Below are positions 8,032-15,638 of a stretch of 21,915 nucleotides of DNA, piece by piece (position 1 is the stretch's first letter; each line of letters opens with the position of its first letter). This stretch comes from Oscillospiraceae bacterium (GTDB lineage Bacteria > Bacillota > Clostridia > Oscillospirales > Ruminococcaceae): assembly GCA_900768995.1 (NCBI GenBank), contig CAAGEZ010000035.1, forward strand, positions 1 through 21,915, written 5' to 3'. A model generated the notes under the pieces. It was not told the origin of the DNA. It saw nothing but the letters and a program-made list of their open reading frames with translations, and did not search any database. The translations under genes were made by a program, and so were the position numbers.

Positions 8032-9414
8032 TTGATATCAGCGGAAGAAAAAAGACATCAGATGTTAAATGACCCTGTGGAGCTGCTTGTGTGCAGGCTC
8101 GCAGTGCCTACAATAATTACGATGATGATAACCGCCTTTTACAATATGGCGGACACATTTTTTGTGGGCAGGCTGGACACCGTTTCAACTGCGGCGGTGG
8201 GACTTGCCCTGCCTCTTATGAATATAGTGCAGGCGTTGGGATTTTTCTACGGCCACGGCTCGGGGAACTACATTTCGGGAAAGCTTGGTGAGGGAGATAC
8301 CCGCTCAGCGGCTGTTATGGCGGATACTGCGGCGGTTTTTTCACTGCTCACGGGAGCTGTTATAGCTTTGCTCGGACTTGTGTTTGACAGGCAGCTTGCG
8401 GCGTTTCTCGGAGCGGACGAGGTGCTTATGGAGAGCACTATTGAATATATCTCAGTCCTGCTCATAGGCGTGCCCTTTCAGATGGCTTCCTTTACGATGA
8501 ACAATCAGCTGAGATTTCAGGGCAGTGCATTCTATGGTATGATAGGTATGGCGGGAGGCTCGGTGCTGAATGTTGCCCTTGACCCGCTGTTCATCTCCGT
8601 CCTTGATATGAGGGTCAGGGGAGCGGCTGTTGCCACCGTTGTCAGCCAGATAGTGTCATTCGTTATTCTCCTTAAAATGAGCGGCAGGCTTCATCTTAAA
8701 AAGCCCCTCTTCAAGCCCTCATTTAAAATAGTAGGGATAATGTTCAAGTTCGGTTCACCCTCCCTGTTCCGTCAGGGCATAATGAGCATTGCGGCTATTT
8801 GTCTTAATCATTCCGTTGTGGTCTACGGAGCGGCGGCGGTTGCGGCGATGTCCGTGGTCAACAGGATAATTATGCTGGGCAACTCTGTGATAATCGGCTT
8901 CGGTCAGGGCTTTCAGCCCGTCTGCGGCTTCAACAGGGGAGCGGGAAAATTCGGACGTGTTCGCAGGGTGTATCTTTTCTGCATAAAGCTTTCCACGATT
9001 TTTATGACATTTTTCGGCATAGTTGTATTTATATTTGCTCCAGAGCTTATCCGCTTTTTCAGAGATGACCCTGATGTGGTCGAGGCGGGAACGAATATAC
9101 TCAGATTCCAGTGCTTTACAGCTCCGCTTCAGGGCGTTTGCGTAATGACAAATATGATAATGCAGAATATGGGAAAGACCGTTCCCGCAACGCTCCTTGC
9201 GGTGGCAAGGCAGGGAATATTCTTTATTCCATTGCTCTATATCCTTTCGGCGGCATTCGGATTTTTCGGCATTCAGATAACTCAGGCGGCGGCAGATATG
9301 ATGAGTGCGGCGGTGTCGATACCCATTGCGGCGGCAGTTTCCAAAAAGCTTGCGGAAAAGGAAAGACTTTCGGCTGAAAAAGGAGATCAAAATGGACAGA
9401 TACGGACTTTTTAA
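8032..9414 (+). CDS. MATE-family multidrug/sodium efflux transporter
   Basis: MATE pumps export cationic drugs or metabolites in exchange for Na+ or H+. The protein of about 460 residues has 12 hydrophobic segments. It has the family N-terminus (LNDPVELLVCRLAVPTIITM, then AFYNMADTFFVGRLDT) and the repeat in the second half (GFGQGFQPVCGFNRGAGKF). The start is set by AAGGAGAAG at 8017-8025, which points to the TTG at 8032-8034. An in-frame ATG at 7975 exists but precedes the predicted transcription start. The gene is divergent from speD and overlaps the acetyltransferase gene by 23 bases. The substrate is unknown; export of polyamine-related compounds is only a guess from position. Confidence 0.92.
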   Translation: MISAEEKRHQMLNDPVELLVCRLAVPTIITMMITAFYNMADTFFVGRLDTVSTAAVGLALPLMNIVQALGFFYGHGSGNYISGKLGEGDTRSAAVMADTAAVFSLLTGAVIALLGLVFDRQLAAFLGADEVLMESTIEYISVLLIGVPFQMASFTMNNQLRFQGSAFYGMIGMAGGSVLNVALDPLFISVLDMRVRGAAVATVVSQIVSFVILLKMSGRLHLKKPLFKPSFKIVGIMFKFGSPSLFRQGIMSIAAICLNHSVVVYGAAAVAAMSVVNRIIMLGNSVIIGFGQGFQPVCGFNRGAGKFGRVRRVYLFCIKLSTIFMTFFGIVVFIFAPELIRFFRDDPDVVEAGTNILRFQCFTAPLQGVCVMTNMIMQNMGKTVPATLLAVARQGIFFIPLLYILSAAFGFFGIQITQAAADMMSAAVSIPIAAAVSKKLAEKERLSAEKGDQNGQIRTF

Positions 9415-10189
9415 GGAATGTTTTCACGATGTACCTCTTTGCTGTACAGCATTTGAGGAGCTTTGCGGCGGCTGTGAGGTCATAGAGTGTGACGACAAGG
9501 GATATGCTCTTGTAAAAGAAAATGAGCTGAGACTTTTATGCGTTTCGGGAAAATACAGACACTGCGGCATTGGTACGGAGCTGCTTCACAGGGCAGAGGA
9601 GCTTATCAAAAAGGGCGGATATAACAAAATATATGCGGGCGGTTTTTCCTCGGGACTTTTCATCGGCGTGCCTGCGGAAAGCAAGGAGGAAAAATGCCCG
9701 TTCTGGGAGAAAAACGGCTATGTAAAAACAGGCAGCTGTGCGGAAATGAGGAGGGAGCTTTCGGATTTTTCAGCTGATGCTTATGATATCCCCGTGCCTG
9801 ATGGGACAGAGTTTGGCTTTTGCAAGCCATGTGTTGAGCTGAGTGCGGCGGTGGCGGCTGTTGACCCTGATTGGGTACAGTATTTTGAGGACTGCGAAGT
9901 GTTCTGCGGATACTTTAAGGGCGAGATAGCCTCATTCTGCATCATTGGCGATGACGAGACCTGCCTTGCTTCCGACGGCAGAAAAACGGGAAGTGTTGGC
10001 TGTGTGGGAACTGTTCCGAAGTTCAGACGAAAGGGCATCGGGCTTAAAATGGCAGCTCTTGCAATGGAGGAGCTGAAAAAGCGGGGCTGCGGCAGCTGTT
10101 TTATACACTATACTAATGTATATGATTGGTATGCACGCCTTGGGTGCAGGACATTTCTGTGGGAATGCTTTTATGAAAAGAGTATATAA
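9392..10189 (+). CDS. GNAT-family acetyltransferase with tandem domains
   Basis: This 265-residue protein carries two acetyl-CoA-binding motif A signatures: RHCGIG at residues 56-61 and RRKGIG at 212-217. It therefore looks like a tandem GNAT, with the second domain the better conserved (VGTVPKFRRKGIGLKMAALA, then HYTNVYDWYARLGC). The acceptor substrate is unknown. The start ATG at 9392-9394 has AAAGGAG about eight bases upstream. The frame stays open further upstream inside the MATE gene, but that part is not needed for the fold. Translation is probably coupled to the MATE gene. It is notably rich in cysteine. Confidence 0.87.
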   Translation: MDRYGLFKECFHDVPLCCTAFEELCGGCEVIECDDKGYALVKENELRLLCVSGKYRHCGIGTELLHRAEELIKKGGYNKIYAGGFSSGLFIGVPAESKEEKCPFWEKNGYVKTGSCAEMRRELSDFSADAYDIPVPDGTEFGFCKPCVELSAAVAAVDPDWVQYFEDCEVFCGYFKGEIASFCIIGDDETCLASDGRKTGSVGCVGTVPKFRRKGIGLKMAALAMEELKKRGCGSCFIHYTNVYDWYARLGCRTFLWECFYEKSI

Positions 10190-10210
10190 AGAATGTATAA
10201 TATCAATATG

Positions 10211-10252
10211 ACGAAAAATGATAAGATTATTTGTTGCAAATAACGAAAAATG
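10211..10252. repeat. Direct repeat ACGAAAAATG flanking an AT-rich palindrome
   Basis: Two identical 10-base copies start at 10211 and 10243, exactly 32 bases apart, about three helical turns. Between them is a perfect 7-bp inverted repeat (10227-10233 with 10237-10243, TTATTTG/CAAATAA). No U tract follows, so it is not an obvious terminator. It sits upstream of the GGDEF promoter and could be an operator. Confidence 0.35.
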
Positions 10253-10282
10253 CTTTTATGTATTAAAAAAAGCTAAATGTTA

Positions 10283-10311
10283 TTTACAATTTTTCCCGAC
10301 TGTGGTAAAAT
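10283..10311 (+). promoter_or_regulatory. Promoter of the GGDEF gene
   Basis: TTTACA (10283-10288) and TAAAAT (10306-10311) are 17 bases apart, with a TGG extension before the -10. A small GCAGC/GCTGC hairpin (10326-10338) lies in the leader. Confidence 0.72.
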
Positions 10312-10373
10312 TAAATAATGATTGTGCAGCATAGCTGCCATTTTCAGTAAACTTGCTGTGCCGCAGAAGGGAA

Positions 10374-12422
10374 ATGATCGGTTTAATGAAGATAAGATTC
10401 AAGCTTGCCGGAATTATGCTTATCATACTTATCATACCAATTATAGCAGTTTATGCTGTTTATTCATCGAAATGCTCTAAGGCTGTGACCGATGGACAGA
10501 TAAGCTCTCTCGAGATAATCAACGGCGACCGTGCGGCATATCTCAATGAGTTCTTGGAAAAATATATAGTTGTTCAGAAGAATTTCGTTACCGACAAGGA
10601 AGTTAAATCCTTTGCTGGACATATAAGCAACAATATGGCGGAACCCGATGAGCTTAAATATGTAAACGACCTTATCCGTGACACTGTAAAGCGCACCGAA
10701 AACGCTAGGGATATGTTTATCGTCAGCGACAAGGGGATCGTCCTTGCGGCTTATGACACGCTGAAGGTCGGCACATATGACGATAATTTTATGGACTTTC
10801 TTACATATTCCACCGCAAACAACGGCATATCCTGCATTTATCCCTCCTCATCGGGCGACAGCTGTTATTTTTACATCTGCCGCAGGGTCTACAGCCCTAC
10901 CAATGAAAAGGTCGGCGTTTCAATTATAAAGGTGAGTCTTGAAGATGCGGCGAAGATACTTGAAATAACAGGCTTCGGGAATTTTGCCGACTCAATTATC
11001 GTTGACAATCAGGGACAGTATATCGCAAGCAATGTGAGCACTCCGAAAATGCTTGCTGACGTTTTTGAGTACCGTGATTTTATGGAAAATGTTTCCGAGG
11101 CGATACCCTTTTACAGCGGCACTGCTTCAAATGGCACTGTAAAAAAAGAATCGGACGGCAGCTTCTTTTTCGGCACGCCTGTTCCGAACGGCAGCTGGAG
11201 CGTGGTGAGCAGGCTTGAAGTGAGTGCTGCTCGGAGCGATGCATCATCAATGATGTCGGAGGCAGGTGCTGTAGTTGTAATTTCGCTGATATTTGCAGCT
11301 GCGGCTGTGATATTTGTTTGCTATGTTTTTACCAAGCCTATCGAACGGATCGTTGATGTTATTTCCAAGAAAAATAAGGGTGATGCCAATGTCCGTCTTG
11401 AGTTTGAATCAAATGATGAATTTGGTCAGATAAGCACCGAGTTCAACGCAATGTTCGACAGCATTTTTGAGAGCGAACAGCGCTACCGCACGGTGGTCTC
11501 GATGATGGACAATGTTGTTTTTGAGATAAATCTCAAAACATTCAAGGTCTATGTTTCCGATAATTTCAACAAGAAGTTCAGCTATCGTGCAAAGGACGAT
11601 ACGTTCAATGAAAGCTTCCTTTACAAAATGAAGGTCCATAAGGACGATATGAAGCGCTATATGGACGACCTTGACGCCATTGTCTCCTCTCAGGGCGACG
11701 AGTGGGAGGGTGAGTACCGTATGAAAAATTTTTACGGCGACTTCTCTTGGATAAGGGTCAAGGGCAGAAAATATTTTGACCGTTCGGGCGCACCTTCAAA
11801 GATAATCGGTCTCCTTGTGGATATCGACAAGGAAAAGAAGAGTGCCATTACGCTTATTCAGAAAGCAAGCTTTGATGCACTTACCCAGCTGTATAACCGT
11901 CCCACGTTCCTGCGCACGCTGGACGAGGAGATGAACAGCTCCAATGCGAGACGGAGCCTTGATGCGCTTATGTTCATTGACCTTGATGATTTCAAGCATT
12001 TTAACGATGAATACGGTCACAAGTGCGGCGATGAGGTGCTGAAATTCGTGGCGGATACTATCAAAGAGGTCACATATGAGCGTGGCTTCGGCGGTCGTCT
12101 CGGCGGTGATGAATTTGTGATGTGCCTTACAAATCTCACACTTATCGGCGACGCAGGTAAGGCTGCGGCAGAGGTGATAAGCATTCTGAACGAGGGTTTT
12201 ATTTCCGAATCCACCGAGCTTCACCTTAATATCCATTGCAGTATCGGCATTGCATTTTTCCGTGAAAACGGTTCAGACTCCACTGAACTTCTTGAAGCGG
12301 CGGACAGCGCTATGTACAAGATCAAAAAGAGCGGAAAATCAAACTTCGCCTATGCGGGCGGTGAGACCAAGATCGACGCTGTGGAGACTATGGATACCTT
12401 TGACAGCACATTTTTAAGATAA
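10374..12422 (+). CDS. Membrane diguanylate cyclase: Cache, HAMP, PAS and GGDEF domains
   Basis: GGDEF enzymes make cyclic di-GMP from two GTP. The 682-residue protein has a first membrane helix at about residues 11-31, an extracellular Cache-type sensor to about 295, and a second helix at about 297-322. A HAMP-like linker (TKPIERIVDVISKKNKG) follows, then a PAS domain at about 372-495 ending in GLLVDIDKEKK, and a GGDEF domain. The catalytic signature GGDEF is intact at 577-581, with LTQLYNRPTF and FIDLDDFKHFNDEYGHKCGD upstream. The RxxD inhibitory site usually just before it is absent, so product feedback may be missing. There is no EAL domain. The start could be 10374 (ribosome site AGAAGG very close) or the ATG at 10386. 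It is followed by a terminator and is convergent with the recombinase. Confidence 0.93.
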   Translation: MIGLMKIRFKLAGIMLIILIIPIIAVYAVYSSKCSKAVTDGQISSLEIINGDRAAYLNEFLEKYIVVQKNFVTDKEVKSFAGHISNNMAEPDELKYVNDLIRDTVKRTENARDMFIVSDKGIVLAAYDTLKVGTYDDNFMDFLTYSTANNGISCIYPSSSGDSCYFYICRRVYSPTNEKVGVSIIKVSLEDAAKILEITGFGNFADSIIVDNQGQYIASNVSTPKMLADVFEYRDFMENVSEAIPFYSGTASNGTVKKESDGSFFFGTPVPNGSWSVVSRLEVSAARSDASSMMSEAGAVVVISLIFAAAAVIFVCYVFTKPIERIVDVISKKNKGDANVRLEFESNDEFGQISTEFNAMFDSIFESEQRYRTVVSMMDNVVFEINLKTFKVYVSDNFNKKFSYRAKDDTFNESFLYKMKVHKDDMKRYMDDLDAIVSSQGDEWEGEYRMKNFYGDFSWIRVKGRKYFDRSGAPSKIIGLLVDIDKEKKSAITLIQKASFDALTQLYNRPTFLRTLDEEMNSSNARRSLDALMFIDLDDFKHFNDEYGHKCGDEVLKFVADTIKEVTYERGFGGRLGGDEFVMCLTNLTLIGDAGKAAAEVISILNEGFISESTELHLNIHCSIGIAFFRENGSDSTELLEAADSAMYKIKKSGKSNFAYAGGETKIDAVETMDTFDSTFLR

Positions 12423-12428
12423 CAAAAA

Positions 12429-12456
12429 CGGAGCCGCTCATTCCTGAGCAGCTCCG
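12429..12456. terminator. Bidirectional terminator between the GGDEF gene and the recombinase
   Basis: CGGAGC pairs with GCTCCG and GCTCA with TGAGC around a TTCC loop. A CTTTTTT run follows on the plus strand and TTTTTG on the minus strand. The single C/A mismatch on plus becomes a G-U pair in minus-strand RNA. It serves both converging genes and marks the chromosomal side of the accessory region. Confidence 0.88.
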
Positions 12457-12477
12457 CTTTTTTATGGGTCAGATGGG

Positions 12478-14178
12478 TTAGCCGTTAAGACCCTGCTTGT
12501 AGTTTTCGATCATCTTCTTGCTGATGTGTCCGTAACGGCAATGGTCGGAGCTTCGTCCCCGAACATACGTAAAATCGTGGTTTGCGCCTGTTTTCAGCTT
12601 TATTTCAAGCTTCATACATTCCTCGTTTCGGGGAATGACATTTATCCTGTCAATTACTGTCAGAACCATTTCGTCAACTTCCTCGTGGGTCATTTCTCTG
12701 TCGGGGCTGTACATTTCCTTGAAGTATTTCTCTATCTTTTCAAGTTCACGGGCATAGTCATCTGACTCCGTGGCTTTTTTTTCAATTGCAAAAATGTCCT
12801 CTTCAAGCTCGCTGATGGTTATGTTGGAAGCATCGTTTCGCTCCTTAAATTCCGCTTTTGATATGAGACCCTCCGTGTAAATATCAAGTAGCTTTTCACG
12901 CTTTGCCTTTTCCTTTTCAAGCCTGTTTCTCAGTAAATCAAGCTCACGCTGAGTTGTGGAGGAGGTGTCGGTCTCACGGTATATTTTCAGGAATGTGGAA
13001 ACATAATCCTCGATGTTTTCGGAAATGTTCTTGAAATGCTCGGAAAGCATTTTGTATAAGTCCTCTTCAAGAATGGAAAATGATGCGCAGGCTTTTGCTC
13101 CGAAGCGGCGTTTTTCGCTGCATATCCACTGATAGATTGGCTTGCCCTTTGAAACGCTGTTGGAGTAGCTTGTCCGCCAGTATGCCTTGTCATCGGCGGC
13201 ACACCAAATTTTGCCTGTGAAAACGCTCTTGTCCTTTATGGAACGCTCACGGGATTTCACAACCGCACTTCGTTCCCTGAAAATCTCATTGCACTTGTCC
13301 CAAAGCTCTTCGCTGACGATTGCGGGGACAATCTCGCCTGTTTCGTCCTTGTACATCACCCATTCATCTTCGGGGAGAAAGCGCTGTTCCTTGGTTCGGT
13401 AGTCGATTATCTTGACCTTGTTGCCACAATAGTAGCCTTTGTATTTGGGGTTCTGGATTATCCCCGAGACGGTGTTGTGATGTATTCGTGTTCCGTTTCT
13501 GCCACGGTACCCTTTGTTATAAAGGATATCCTCTATCTTGCGGACGCTGTATCTGCCCGTTGCGTATTCCTCGAATATGAGGCGCACCATTTCGGCTTCG
13601 CTTTCGTTTATAACAAGCTTGCAGTCATTTTTGTCATAGCCGAAAATGCGGTTGTTGCCCATAACGTTGCCGCTTTCAATGGCACGCTTGTGTCCCCAGC
13701 GAACACGTTCCGAAAGCTTGCGGACTTCATCGGCGGCGATGCTTGACATTATGGTGAGGCGAAGCTCGCTGTCCGTATCAATGGTGCAGATGTTGTCATT
13801 CTGAAAGAAAACGCCCACTCCCGCACGGAGCAGCTCACGGGTGTATGTCAGGCTGTCGATAGTGTTACGGGCAAATCGGCTGACCTCCTTGGTGATAACA
13901 AGGTCAAAGGCTCCCGATTTTCCGTCCTCTATCATCAGCATAAAATTCTCACGGTTCACGGCACTTTCGCCACGTACACGGTCAACATATCCCTCAACAT
14001 ATGTCCAGTTTTTGTTATTCTTTATAAGCTCCGTGAAATACTTTATCTGATTTTCTACAGAGTTTTCCTGCTCCTCCTTGGTGGTGGAAACACGGGCATA
14101 GAAAGTGACTTTGAGTTCAAGGTCAAAGATAGTTTTCTGCTCATATTTCATTTTATTGGCGGTCTCGTATATATCCAT
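12478..14178 (-). CDS. Large serine recombinase (resolvase/integrase family)
   Basis: This family cuts and rejoins DNA at attachment sites through a serine-DNA link and drives integration or excision of elements. The 566-residue protein has the catalytic serine at about residue 31 in FYARVSTTKEEQENS. ITKEVSRFARN and the long E helix complete the N-terminal domain. The recombinase domain follows (NNRIFGYDKNDCKLVINESE, then GIIQNPKYKGYYCGNKV), then a zinc-ribbon region, then a coiled coil (about 410-490) and a C-terminal tail. The first ribbon cysteine pair is degenerate (WCAADDKAYW rather than CxxC). The start ATG at 14176-14178 has GGAGGG upstream. Its composition is closer to the chromosome than to the mobilization genes. 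It could be the element's integrase or an independent insertion. Confidence 0.93.
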   Translation of the reverse strand: MDIYETANKMKYEQKTIFDLELKVTFYARVSTTKEEQENSVENQIKYFTELIKNNKNWTYVEGYVDRVRGESAVNRENFMLMIEDGKSGAFDLVITKEVSRFARNTIDSLTYTRELLRAGVGVFFQNDNICTIDTDSELRLTIMSSIAADEVRKLSERVRWGHKRAIESGNVMGNNRIFGYDKNDCKLVINESEAEMVRLIFEEYATGRYSVRKIEDILYNKGYRGRNGTRIHHNTVSGIIQNPKYKGYYCGNKVKIIDYRTKEQRFLPEDEWVMYKDETGEIVPAIVSEELWDKCNEIFRERSAVVKSRERSIKDKSVFTGKIWCAADDKAYWRTSYSNSVSKGKPIYQWICSEKRRFGAKACASFSILEEDLYKMLSEHFKNISENIEDYVSTFLKIYRETDTSSTTQRELDLLRNRLEKEKAKREKLLDIYTEGLISKAEFKERNDASNITISELEEDIFAIEKKATESDDYARELEKIEKYFKEMYSPDREMTHEEVDEMVLTVIDRINVIPRNEECMKLEIKLKTGANHDFTYVRGRSSDHCRYGHISKKMIENYKQGLNG

Positions 14179-14206
14179 AACGCCCTCCTGTATGTATCAT
14201 ATATTG

Positions 14207-14235
14207 ATGTTACCATACCAAAAACAATTTGTCAA
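14207..14235 (-). promoter_or_regulatory. Promoter of the serine recombinase
   Basis: On the minus strand TTGACA (14230-14235) and TAACAT (14207-14212) are 17 bases apart, with a TGG extension before the -10. The recombinase can thus be expressed independently of the small gene upstream, which ends in its own terminator. Confidence 0.78.
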
Positions 14236-14261
14236 GACATTTATGTGTTTTTGTGTAAAAA

Positions 14262-14282
14262 GGGCAGGGGGAGACCCTGCCC
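14262..14282 (-). terminator. Terminator after the 47-residue gene
   Basis: A perfect 8-bp stem, GGGCAGGG with CCCTGCCC, closes a 5-base loop. TTTTTACAC follows on the minus strand. The hairpin starts five bases past the small gene's stop codon. Confidence 0.85.
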
Positions 14283-14286
14283 ATAA

Positions 14287-14430
14287 TTACGCTGCAAGCT
14301 TCTCGATCATTGCTATCATCTTATTGCATTTGGCAAGACTGATTTTCCCCTGCTTATGGAGTATCATTGTCCAGGCTTTCAGGGTGAGCTTTTTCAGATA
14401 GAGCTTATCCGCTTTTTCTTCTGTTGTCAT
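14287..14430 (-). CDS. Small charged protein (47 residues) upstream of the recombinase
   Basis: The frame from the ATG at 14428-14430 to the TAA at 14287-14289 reads MTTEEKADKLYLKKLTLKAW and continues to an EKLAA end. GGGAGGG lies nine bases upstream, and a strong terminator lies just after the stop. Both signals argue for a real gene. The protein is lysine-rich and predicted helical, with no membrane segment and no domain I can name. Its place before a large serine recombinase suggests an accessory or directionality factor, but that is inference from position alone. Confidence 0.72.
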   Translation of the reverse strand: MTTEEKADKLYLKKLTLKAWTMILHKQGKISLAKCNKMIAMIEKLAA

Positions 14431-14793
14431 ATATGACCCTCCCAATGTTATTTTTCTCCGTTTTGGGGAATATATTCCGTGATATGGAGTAATATATTTT
14501 GTACATTGTTTCTCACCTCAGGTTGATAATATATAAATGTTTCTTTGATAAATGCGAAAGCGTAATATCTGTGTTTTGAGGGCAAAACTTATGATACACG
14601 CTGATAAAAGGGTCTCTCAGCAAAGTTGGTCAGTTCGTTTCTCAAAGGTCGAGTTTATTTCTTCGTCTGTTAGGAAATAAATACGGTACAATACTCTTGC
14701 ATAAGAAATCCACGATATTTGAAAAGAAATTTGGTTGCACCTTCCATCACGGAAATATAATATATAACTTTTGAGATGGAAAATGCAAACAAC
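14431..14793. other. Gene-free stretch between the relaxase and the small recombinase-linked gene
   Basis: No coding frame is convincing on either strand. It holds a perfect 12-bp palindrome GGAATATATTCC (14467-14478), 37 bases upstream of the small gene's ATG and possibly an operator. It also holds an 8-bp inverted repeat TTTATTTC/GAAATAAA (14654-14661 with 14674-14681) and the hairpin after the relaxase (14735-14788). An attachment site or the transfer origin could lie here, but I see no motif that proves it. Confidence 0.4.
14735..14788 (-). terminator. Long hairpin just past the relaxase stop, probable weak terminator
   Basis: In minus-strand RNA 14775-14788 pairs with 14735-14748 over 14 positions, including two G-U pairs, around a 26-base loop. 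On the plus strand those two positions are mismatches, so the structure is tuned to the minus strand. The tail (CCAAATTTCTTTTC) is a poor U tract. A transfer-origin hairpin is the alternative. Confidence 0.5.
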
Positions 14794-15567
14794 TTAGTAT
14801 GGCAAATCCAGGTCATAATTGTACTCGTACATTCTCTCAGCTTGTCGAGTACGTTCCTGATTTTTCTCTATGATCTGGCGTCTTTTATCGCCTGCTTCTG
14901 TCTGTATTCCACGTTTTTCACGCTGCCAATCGGCAAATGACAGACGGTTCACAGGTTCACGGTCGATACCTTGCTTTTTCAGAGATTCACAGCTTACTCT
15001 GATATCTAACCCATTCCGCTCATAAGCACGATTCAGGATTTTCGCCCATTCGTATCTCCACCTAACGATATCACTCTTTCTATCAAAATCTCTGCATTTA
15101 TGTTTATTGAATCCATCAGGTGTTACAGTCCTGGTAGATACAATGATATGAGCATGGGGATTATTGAGTGATGGATCTGATGGATTTGTACCGCTGTGTA
15201 TAGCAGCGATAACGGCAAGGTTGTGATTTACAAAATTCTCAGATGCGAATTCCTGTACAATATCTATCAGATCGTCAAGGCAGAGTTCATTTGGCAGAGA
15301 GCAGACAAACTCTCTGCCTGTACGAGCATCGTAACGAACTTCTGTAGCATCAATATGCTGACAGAGACTTTGAAGGTCTAAGAAGTTATCTGGGCTGTTG
15401 TCAGGAAGGAAAACTCCGTGATAGAGCACATCATTTCTTGACTTGTAATATGATTTTCCATTGTACGCATCATGAAGACTGCGTCCCGTGATGTAATTAA
15501 CCTGAGAGGTAAGAGAATGCTTCTTACCTCTGGATATATTTTTGACCTCTAACCTGAAAAGCGACAT
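14794..15567 (-). CDS. MobA/MobL-family relaxase (MOBQ type), short form
   Basis: Relaxases nick one strand at oriT, stay bound to its 5' end and lead it into the recipient. The 257-residue protein has the likely nicking tyrosine at residue 25 (NYITGRS), just after KKHSLTSQV. The three metal-binding histidines are at 124 (AAIHSG), 138 and 140 (NNPHAHIIVSTR). LPNELCLDDLIDIVQEFA is also typical of MobA/MobL. It stops soon after the catalytic domain, so the primase or helical C-terminal parts of larger MobA proteins are missing. The ATG at 15565-15567 has AAAAGGAGG about seven bases upstream. It lies about 70 bases after the coupling-protein gene and is probably in the same transcript. Confidence 0.9.
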   Translation of the reverse strand: MSLFRLEVKNISRGKKHSLTSQVNYITGRSLHDAYNGKSYYKSRNDVLYHGVFLPDNSPDNFLDLQSLCQHIDATEVRYDARTGREFVCSLPNELCLDDLIDIVQEFASENFVNHNLAVIAAIHSGTNPSDPSLNNPHAHIIVSTRTVTPDGFNKHKCRDFDRKSDIVRWRYEWAKILNRAYERNGLDIRVSCESLKKQGIDREPVNRLSFADWQREKRGIQTEAGDKRRQIIEKNQERTRQAERMYEYNYDLDLPY

Positions 15568-15613
15568 ACATCATCCTCCTTTTGGCTTCTTCAGATGTTT
15601 ACTGTGATAACAG

Positions 15614-15633
15614 CCTGGTATTCATATACCTGG
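15614..15633. repeat. Inverted repeat between coupling-protein and relaxase genes
   Basis: CCTGGTAT and ATACCTGG form a hairpin with one internal T-T mismatch and a TCAT loop. Outer ACTGT (15601-15605) and ACAGT (15635-15639) arms can extend it. It occupies most of the gap before the relaxase ribosome site. It could be part of oriT or an mRNA processing structure; there is no U tract. Confidence 0.4.
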
Positions 15634-15638
15634 TACAG

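Noticed and set aside
10312..10373. Cyclic di-GMP riboswitch before the GGDEF gene
   Set aside because: The leader is too short and lacks the conserved GEMM-type core; only a 5-bp hairpin is present.
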